Made by a program: the position numbers and the translations under genes. The notes beneath the pieces were generated by a model. That model was not told where the DNA came from. It made no database searches and saw only the letters and a list, made by a program, of their open reading frames with translations. Below, in pieces: positions 1 through 10,200 of a DNA stretch of 20,651 bases. Position 1 is the stretch's first letter; every line of letters begins with the position of its first letter. The DNA is from CAZCSY01 sp964501505 (lineage in GTDB: Bacteria > Omnitrophota > Gorgyraeia > Velamenicoccales > Velamenicoccaceae), in assembly GCA_964501505.1 (NCBI GenBank), contig CAZCSY010000020.1, positions 1 to 20,651 on the forward strand, in the 5' to 3' direction.

Positions 1-1224
1 GTCTTTGGCAAACCGGACTCGGATTGTCTCCAGGCCCGTCCGGGCTAGATCGCCCTCCTGGCGCCGGAGACGATTGACGACCTCCGAAGGCGCGCCTTGG
101 AGCTGAGTGGTAATCCTCTGCGCTTTGGTATCGAAATAACCCTCAAAGGACGAGAACTCCGGATTCAAGGCCTCCTGTTTCGCCTCGACCATGGTCTTTA
201 TTGTAGCGACGACATCGGAGGTCACCGGTTCCCTGAGCCTGGGAACGGGGATGGCCTCTCTCAGGTTCGCATCGATCCTTGTGCGAAGCGCTGTGTCCCA
301 ATCCTTGCTTTCCGTATTGACACTGCGCAGGCTCCCAATATCGATGCCGCTGACGAGCTGTCCTTGCTGCGTCACGAAATCGCGAGCCGTGGCCTGGGCC
401 GCCCGGATGAGCCCCTCGTTCAGTGTCAGGGGCATCATCATACGCTCGCCACCGAAGTTGACGATCACATCAACGGTCCGCGCCATCTCAGGGATCTGCG
501 TCTTGGACTGTTCAACACCAAAATTCGCTTTATCCGCAGCCTCAAAGACCTTCTGCGCCCCCTCATACGTCGGCAGGATCCCCAGGCTATCAACGGACTT
601 TTCTATGGCAGACGTCATGCCTGTCTCATACACCTTGCCATAGGTCGCGATGTTCTCAAGCAAGCTCTTGTGCCCTTCAACGGTGGCATCCTTACCCCCA
701 GTCAGACCCTGAAGGGTGCTCTTGAAGCTCCCTGCCGGGTCCTTGGCGCTGCTCTCAAAGGCATTCCTGAAGTTCAACGGTGCCAGGTTGTCGTAGATAT
801 CAGAGGGCACTTGGGTGCCTGTGCCTGCCTTTGTCCGTTCATGGGTCTCAAGTTGCGTGACCACGCCGTCTCTGTCCGAAGCGGGTCCGAACATGATGGC
901 TTCGGCGACGTTGTCGTAGAACTCTTTGTTGGGCGCGTACTCCAGCCCCTGCATTTCGGCTATCCTCTGGGCGGCAAGCGGCTTGATCACATTTCGCAGG
1001 TCCGCAGTGATCTGCTGTCCTGCTTTGACCTGGGCTTCGACCGCCTTAGGCAGACTGCCGTATTCGCCTAAGATGCTTCTGGCCCTCTCGAAGTTCTGGA
1101 AGCTGTCCCTTGTAAACTTGCCGCCCGTGGTCTCGGTGAACGCGCGCGCCAGCCCCATGGTCGTCTTGTCGGACTGATACGAAGGCACCATAAAGAAGGG
1201 CGTCCACTTATAGATCTGCTTTTG
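1..1224 (-). other. Helical, charged region of the giant protein at the window edge
   Basis: Residues about 3860-4267 are mostly polar and helix-favouring (Ala, Glu, Lys, Gln, Arg), with few glycine runs, unlike the segment before. No family was recognised. The frame is still open at base 1, so the true length and C-terminal domains cannot be seen here. Confidence 0.4.
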
Positions 1225-4200
1225 TCCTTCAGGCAGGAAATATTTTGTATTATAAAGTGCGACCGTCTCCCCGTTACTCAGCTCCACCACCTGCTGTTTG
1301 CCTGTCGCGCGGTCGACCATAGGTTCGACCGTCGGTTCGACCCCCGCCCATCCGGCCATCTTCACATCAAGAGCATTGACGGCGCTGTCCACAGCGGAAA
1401 CAAAGGCAGGCATGAACAAAGCGCTCGAATCCACCCACTGTGCCGCACCCTTGAGACCGGCTGCGGCCCTCTGAGTCGCCGTCTTTGGAAGAAACGCCGC
1501 CTTCTCGGCATCGAGCCCCTTCTGCACAATGTTCTGCTTAAATTTCGGTGAACCGTTGATAATATCGCTTCCCAGATTAAGGAACTTCTTGCCGAATGGT
1601 TCCGAACTTGTCCTTAACTCTTTGATGCTCTGGCCGAGATTCTTGAAGACGCTATATGTCCTTTTAACCAACCCTCCCTGTGCATAGGGTGCCGGGCTAT
1701 TGGATTTCACCTGGAATAACTCTATCATCGGCTTCATCCATAAACCGGAGGGCGGACCAGTGACAGCGCTCTGGAGAATGTCCATGGCATTCATAGAATC
1801 ATAGACAGGCCTGATCTTGCCGTCCCTGTCCATCGCACTGCCCCTGGCCATCATAAGACCATCCGTGACCGAGCTGGGATGAATATCCAAGAGGCCCATT
1901 TTATAATAGGCAGTGTTGGCTAGGGCGCCGCCGAATGTAAAGGCAGGAGAAACGATGGTCCACTCAAGAGCGCCGGCTACGGCGCGGTTAAGAGCAAGCT
2001 CTGCGCCTGTGGCAGCATCCTCGAGACCAACGCCGGCGTATTGTTTCAGGTTCGTTATCAGGTCTTTACCTTGCCTGCCTATAAATAAGGCAGCGGTGCC
2101 GCCGAGCAAGGTGTCGTTGATGGCGCCCATAGCATACGTCTTCCAGGACTTGACCTCATTGGTCGCCGCATCTCTTATAAGATTCAACCCCGTATCCGCC
2201 GCCATGACCGTGCCGGCACCATAAGCAAACTTGCCCGCCCCGGCAACAAAACCGCTCTTCGTAAGGACCGAGGCCGGGCTGAAACCCCACCCCAGACCGA
2301 ATCCAACGATCGCACCCCTCGCATAATTCAACGGGTCGGAATAATTAGCTTTCAGGGCGGTGAAGAAACTGTGGGGGCAGGCTTCCGCCTCCAAAATCGT
2401 CTTTGCCAAGGGATACGTCACTGTGCCGGCGATCGTCGAAGCCGCGACAGGATACCGCTTCGCCAGGGAACCGACCCAGGAAGAAGAAATACCTTCCATG
2501 TTCGCTACGCTCGAAGCTCCTTTCAGAACGCCGCCAAATACGGCGCCCTTCCAGGCCCCTCCGGCGTAACTGGAACCGACGTCCAAGAAAGAAAGCTTGT
2601 CGCCATGACCGGTCAAAGCAACAAGACTCGTATCGGCAACAGCGGTGGTCTGACCCCACAAGAGGGCCTGGGAAGCGACAAAGGACGCTGTTTCCTCGGC
2701 AACAAGACTCTTGGCCACGGGATATGAGAGGCCGGCGACCGCCAAGGCGGCATTGGCATCCCACGGTAATACGCCGTCCCACGCCGCATAGGCAAGGTCG
2801 GACAGGCTCGTCTCGCCATTGCTAATGTTGTCATAAAGGGAGCGCCCGATGCTCACGGCATTGGGTACACCGACGGTGATCGCCTCACTAATGGCGACTC
2901 GTGTGGCCACAATCTTGGCCAAGCTCTTTGTCGCAGCCGGTGCTAAAGCTTCCACGCCTGCCTCAGCAGCAGCCTTGGGCAGGGTCTGTTCGACTGTCTC
3001 TGCGGCAACGGTCCGGCCCAGGGTCTCACCCGCAGCAGAAGTCAAGGGTTTAGAAGCCACCTCGCCAGCAACTTTTGGCAGGACCTGTTCGACTGTTTCC
3101 GTGGCGATGGTCCGACCGAGGGTCTCAGCCCCAACAGAAGTCAGGGGCTTGGAAGCGACCTCGGCAACAGTCTTGGGCAAGACTTGTTCTGCGGTTTCAA
3201 GGGCTGCGGTCCTGGCCATGGTCTCACCCGTAGCCGAAGTCAAAGGTTTGGAGACGATCTCAGCGGCGGCCGATCTGGCCGTCCGAGTCACGCCTATTTC
3301 CAGGGCCTCGACACCCGCCGCCTTGGCAACCTGGGGCGCGATAACTTTTGTTGCAGTGGTCTCAATAACCTCGGCACCGCCCTTCTTGGCGAGCTGAGAT
3401 GCGGCCACTTCCAGGGTCTCTTTACCGGCTGCCTTAATGGCCTGAGGAGCCAGTTCGGCGGTGACCGCTGCGGCGACGCCTCTGCCTAACACAGGCTTCA
3501 GGGCAAACTTTGCGACGGTGCCTCCCAACATCCCCAACGTCACGATGTCCACGCCGCCCAATATCGTCATCTCGAAACCGTATTTATCCAAGATCTCTTC
3601 TCTGCCATAAAAATGGCTCAAGCCCGTAGCCTCACCGTAATCATCCACCATGACGAGCGATCGTTCCAAATACTTATCTTCGAGCCCCGGCACGTAGGCT
3701 CCCAGCAGATCCGCAACAAGGCCCATCTGCGCTAAGGTCTTGGCCCCCCAATCCCGCACGTTTTCATAGGCATAAAGATTGTTCTTGTCTACTTTCCTGT
3801 CCAATTGCAAAACAGGCGTGTATGCCTTTAAGGGCGCTGTCCCATTTTTACTAAGAACCTGCCTTTTCTGTTCTTTTATTTCCAACGATCGGCCGGTAAT
3901 CGTGTTTATCCCCTTAATCGTATCGGTCGTCTCTGCCACCAGATTTCTTTCTTCAGTCATACCCAGAATCGTGGTGGTTGGATCTGCTAAGGCAAGTGCG
4001 GCATCCAAAGAAACGTTGCCCAGAACCGAACGCTCAGGCAACGATTCTTTTATATAGCGCTGTGACCTCTTCGTAAGTTCGCCTTCATTATTAAACCGCA
4101 ATCTGCTGTCCGTGTACTCCAGACCGATCGTCTCCTTGACCTTCAGATTTGTGTCATAAAAATTCTCTTTCGAACCCACGAGCTTCTCGCCGGCAGGGAT

Positions 4201-7200
4201 CGTCAGATCGGCTCTGCGCAGATCTACCGAGACGGGCCCTCCGTTCAGCGGGAAATTAAGGCGCAAATCACCATCGGTCAACAAGGCCGTCTCGTGGGTC
4301 AAAGACAGAACATTCGCCTTTGTGGACAAGTCTTTAGAGGCCATTTCAGGGGCGCCTGACTCTCTCCCGCCCTGCAATCCGGCTATCTGAAAAGCGTTCT
4401 TCAATCTGGAGTCTGCGAAAGAGACGTTTGTGTCTTTGCCTGAGATCGACGATCGGTTCATGATGCCCTGCCTCTTGTTCGAGTCGACCTCTGCCATGAA
4501 GAAGCTCTGCGAGAGGCTCTCGCCTACATGAAAATCTGTGGTCGTGAGCGTCGCCTTGTAAAGCTTGCCGTCTCTCTGCAGGTCCAGGCCGATGTCTCCT
4601 CTTATTCCGGAAGCTTTCCTGAAGCCGTCTACCGATGCCTGGGAGATCTTGGACTCAACGGTAAGCTTGCCCATCGCATCCCTGGGCACCAGATAGTCCC
4701 CATTCACTTGCATCATGTCTGCACGAGGCGAGAGGACATAAGCGGAATACTCCTGGAAACCTCCCGCCAGGTCTGTCTTTTCTCCTTTTGCTTTTGACGG
4801 AGAATAAAGCTTATCGATAAGCGCCTGCATCATGTCCGGCTGAAGGACTTTACCCTCGGCTTTCAAACCGAGGAACTGGTATGTCTTGTTCGATATATTA
4901 AGACGCTCATTGATAGCTATGTCCTTCGGCACGTCTTCGCCGATGTAAGCATACTTGCCTATGCCGGTCACAGGACCCATCTCTTCCACGAACCCCGTCC
5001 CCCCCTGTACATAGGTTTTTTGCCCGTCGCTGAAGAAGGCGCCCTGGAAGATGCCTTCCCTAGATGCCTCGCTTTTGGAGATCAACAGCGGCATGCCTGC
5101 AAAAGTCACGGCCGAACGGGGCCCAACTTTTTGCAATTGACCCTGTTCGACGGTATAAGCTTTCTTCCACTCTTGTCCCGGTCCTCCCGCGACCCCGACA
5201 TACGTTGGCACGCCGTAGGCGTTATTGGCCGGGTAGGCGAGATTACTCAATGTCGGGATGAAGATCGACGTCTTTTCGATCAACGCATTACCCACGTTGT
5301 ATTCATATCCATTGGATGACGTTATGGTTTCCGTCACATCATATTTACGTCCGTTGGATTCCTTCGTTATCTTTTCAGGCTCAAATCCAACCGAGCTGCT
5401 TGAGATACCCGCCGCCAAAGCCTGTTGATGCTGCTTCTCCAAATCTTTTAAAACGATCGTGCCTTTCCCGCCCGACGAACCAGAAGAAGCAGGAACGGCA
5501 ATGTATTCCGTGAACTTTCTGGGCGATGTCTGCCGATCGGGATTCTTAAAACTGGCTATGACCCCTTCGGGCCTGCCCTCTGCCCCCGCAAGCTCAAATG
5601 CATAATCCTGGCCGTCTTTTGAAACGGGGATATAGAAGTCAGAGACACGGAAGTCTTTGCCTGATTTAAGGCTAGAGGAATTCGCAATAGAATATATCTG
5701 CTGGTTGTCCTTTATCTCGGCATCCAAGACCACGGTCGGCCCGTAGTAGATACCGAGCTTCCCGCTGCGGTCAACGACTTCTTTATTAAAGGTGGCTTCA
5801 CCCATGACATTCCTGAAGCGCCCTGTTTCGGCCCTCTCCTTCCCGTCTGCGGAGATCTGGATCTTTCCATTGTCCCAGTGTCTGAGTTCTCCGGATCCCA
5901 ACCCCAGAAACGCGCCGTCTTCAATCAGATAAGTCTGGGCATTGAAGAAGTCGGCGGACGGATTGGTCGCCCGGACTTCGAGATCAGACTTGTAGGCGGC
6001 AAGGAACGGGGCATCCTCTTTCAATGTCTTTACTCCAATAATATTCTTTGTCCTATCTATATTCGAATCACGGGCTCCTTCGGGTTCTTTCCCATCGACC
6101 TTCAGGGGATAGGGGGCGGAGAACCACGGCGTCCATTGGTTGGCGTCGATCATCCATCCGCCACCACGAAGGGAAACATCCAGAAGGGCGGTCTCGCGGT
6201 CTTGCGTCGCCGAGACAAAATGAGGCATCAAGACACTCTTATCGTCTTGCTTGATGGTCTCATAGAGCTTATTCTCTTCGCCCTTTATCTGAAGCTCTAT
6301 ATTTATCGTATCAGGGACGGTCCTACCGCTCAGGTCAAGAAGCGCTTTACCCAGGTCTGAGATCGCGCTGGCCTTTTTACCCTTACCTATGGAGGTGACT
6401 TTACCGAAGAGAGAGTCGAGAGAATCATCGGTGAGCTGGAAGCCCAGCTTATCTAAGACGCCGCGGAGAGTATGCTCAGAAAAGCCGCTCTTGTCTTGCA
6501 CTTGCATCATGTGCCTGTAGACAGCCTCTCCGAAATACTGGTAGACGCCCTGACGGGTCAAAGCATAGATAGTATTGTAATAGTTGTGCTGGTCGTGTGA
6601 ATACAGATCGGGGGTGTCAGTACCAACCTTGAAGGTCAGGGGTCCCTTGTTCAAGTTTTCGATGACGACGGGCCGCACGAGGTCGAACGTATCCTCCGAA
6701 ACCTTCTTCTTATACTCAAGGTTGATGCTCGTGTTCTTGGGCAATGTCACAAATGTATTCTGGTTCAGTTGGCCAAGGCCCTGAGGATCGAGGGCGATCG
6801 TATTCAAGACCTTCGCGTTGCTGATATTGTTTGCCTGGGCATAGCTCTTGAACACCTGGGCCCTCGTATCCGAAGAGACGCTCTCCAATTTTTCATAATC
6901 TCCGGCGTTAACGGCCTTTCCTATGGCCCACTCCAAAGCCTTTTGTTGGCCACCGGTCAACGCTCCGAGCTGCGTGCCTTCTGCGAGATACAGCTTGTCA
7001 CTCTTATCGGCGGTCTGATAAACGTCATAGCCCGTATTCCCCACCACCCCCAAGAAATACTCGCTCACAGGCTTTGAGACCTCTCTGCCGGTATTTTTCC
7101 CGTCTTTAAATTCAGTTACATTTTTCGCAATGAAATCGGCATCGGTTCTCTCGAGGATTTCGAGACGCTCAGCTATCTGTTGCACATTGGATGGGGTAAT

Positions 7201-10200
7201 TTCTGCATTGGCGGAACTCAATATCTCGTTTCTGCCGCGAGAAATCACGAAATCCTCTCCGAGCGCCGGGACAAAACCATCTTTGCCTTTCTGCCAGATG
7301 CTCTTCGCCAGTGCGGTGGGGTTCTGTCCATTATTGATCCATAACCCGACATCGTTCTTCAGCCTGCTGTCGATGTCTGAAAGTTGGAAGGCGCCGTTTT
7401 TGACGGAGAAGACATCATTGACATTGAGGACAGCGGCGATCCGGAACAATTCCTTATTGTCTGACGAGACGCCCCTTGTCGTGGCAATAGTCGAATCCTT
7501 GACCGCCTTGACGCCCGACACGTCTATGCCGAAAACCCCGTCATTCCTGGGCTGGAAGGTGATGACAGTATCGGGCTTCATGGTGGCGGCGAGCGCGGTG
7601 GCCGATACGCGGCCCGTCATGTCTGCGTGCACGAATTCGATAGGTGTTGCGAGAAGCCCCGCGCTGGGAATGGTGAGCTGGAAACCGGAGGCGTTGTTCT
7701 CGACGATGTTTTTGCCATCGAACACATATTCCTGTCTGCCTTCGATTTTCAGCGCGCTGCCGGCGGTACGGATCAGCGTAAGTTTGGTCGTTGAGATCTC
7801 CGGCGCCGCCCGGCTCCCCCCACCTTCACCGCCTTCTCCCGTCTTCTGAAGGTTGATGTTTGCGAATTGGGACGAAGCGACGAATCCTCCGTCTGCGATC
7901 GTGGCGACAAGTGAAGCGTCCTTCCCGCGGACAAAGGCATCTTTTTGGAACCAGGCAACGGAGGGTTCTTTTTCTCCTGCCGTCTTGCTCGCCACCCAGC
8001 CGCTGACCTCCACGCCTGGAAGCTTGGCGTATTTCTGGTCGATTCCAAGCATGAGCGTTCTGTTCTCGTCCAGCGAAAGATCCCCATGAACCCCCTTCAA
8101 AAGGTTTTCACGTTCTTTGCTGCCTTCCTTAACCTGATCCAGCACCGCTTCGCTTAATTTCAATCTTTTTCCTTCGGAGGTGAGAATAAATTCCGCATTC
8201 TCGCGGTCATTGAAGACCAGGGTCTCATAAATCTTGTCCCGCACGCCGTCGGGCAGATTGTCGCGGTTTTGGACGATCATCGTCTCGGCGATACCTACCG
8301 GCGAAGTGAATTCGTTAAAGCTGCCCGATTTATATATCCTTGTGCCCCGGTCCGTACCGGACACTTTAACGGGCTCAAGCCCTTTTTCAGTGTAGCGGAC
8401 AGCGCCGACTTTGTTGCCATTGGTCGGATAGAGCCTCTCATGACCTTCCCATTCCAGGACGCCCGCAGGCTGGTCGTCGAACCATGCGATGGCGCCGAGA
8501 GTATTAATGGGCATATTCTCCTCGAGGGCAAAGCGAGCCCCTCTCTCAAGCTCAACGATCGCCTGCGTCCCCGTGCCGACCAGTTTATACAGAGCATTCC
8601 CGTAAACGGCTTTCTCGGCTGCCGCGTGATTAAACGCTTGCTCTGGAAGAGGCTCGACCGCGCCCTGAGGGTTGACGATCCTGTTTGTGATCTTCCATCC
8701 GCCCAGACTCCCTTCTGACGCAACGGCCCAGCCGGTGAAGACCGTGCTGCCATCGCTTGCTACCATCAGGCCCTGCTGGAGAGATTGGACGCCTTTATCT
8801 TTCTTCTCACTTAATGCCGGACCATGGGAAGAGAGCGCAACGGTATCCAGAGAAGCAGGGCCCGAAGAAGTCATCAAAACGCCCTTCAACTCCTTATCGC
8901 CGCCCAAAGAAAGGAAGCGGCCGAAGTCTATGTTGAACTGGTCCGCTCTGCCGCTCTCATCGCCCTTAAAGTAATCGATCTGCTCCAGGATCCCGCTCCC
9001 TGAAGCGACCGACTGCCTCATGATTTGCGGCGTCAGGCTCAAGTTGCCGTTTTTGTCCCTCTGGATGTTCAGGTCTTTTTCGTCGATGTACGTCGTACCT
9101 TCCCATGTGGTCCCGGCACGGCTTTCCGTAAGATAGAAAGGCTCGAGGGTGTAGAGGCCTTTTCCGTCTTTGGCCAGGGCTTGCATGACGTTCCCGGTGG
9201 CGCCGGTGCCCGTGCCGCCGATGCTGCCTGCATAAAGCGCCAGAGCCTCTTGCACGGCCGGATTGGTCACATTTGCATTCATAAGCGAAACGGTCAGCTG
9301 TTTGCCGGTAAGCGCGGCCGGCAGATCCTTAAAGTCATTTGCACCCATAAAGACATTGATGTTCGATTGCGCCGCGTCCTGGGTCTTGCCTTCCAAGGTC
9401 TCTTTCGTACGGATGAGCGTGGCGGTATAGGAGTTGTCCCAGGAGTTGTTTTTCGGGAAGGAGGAAATGTTCTGATATTCGCCCAGCTTTTCGCTGGTCT
9501 GCGACACTTGCGCGCCATTCAACTCCACGGTCTTCTTGTCTACAGACAATCCCTCGATCGTCCAACCCTGGACCGTCCTTACGACACCCCGGCCGTCTGG
9601 GACCGTGACGCCGAAGACATTGATGGACTTGATATCATTGGTGTGGTTGGCGTCCGATCCCCTCATCAACTCGGCTATGGCGCTTTGCGACACCATATTC
9701 TCTGCTTTGGTCAAGTCCGGCATACCTGTAGACGGGTTGTTGAGAAAACGATAAGACGCGGTCCCCTCCAGGCCCCACATATCGCCCTTCTTAAACAAGA
9801 GCAGGTTTTGATAGGCGGGCTGCTGAGAAGGCTGAGTGCCGACAGACGAAATGGCCTGCTTTGCATAGAAGATGGGAGAACCGATATCAAAGACCCCTTG
9901 AACTTCGTCCTTGATGACCGGCACGGCCAAAATATCGCCTATCTTCTCTTGGCCTCTGAAGATGCCCGAGGGTACGCTTCTGTCAAGGCTGGCGGCGATG
10001 AGGAAAGGCGTTGCGGCCGCATTAAGCTTTGCGGGGTCTATCGTGACCTCCGTCTTGCCCATGTTGATGGCGTCCCTGATCTGGCCGCCGGACAGATCAA
10101 GCGTTTCCCGGATCGCTCCCTTCGCTATCTCCGCCTGCGTGCTGCCGAGAGGCGCCTTTATCTCTGCTTTCAGAGCTGAGGCGATCACTGGGTCGATAGC

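Noticed and set aside
97..1071. Plus-strand open frame of 324 codons near the left edge
   Set aside because: Same codon-aligned antisense relation to the giant gene; no ribosome-binding site or recognisable protein.
9025..10179. Plus-strand open frame of 384 codons opposite the giant gene
   Set aside because: It is exactly codon-aligned with the giant frame and stays open because that stretch lacks TTA, CTA and TCA codons. Its translation is rich in Arg, His and Leu with no motifs, as expected of an antisense shadow.
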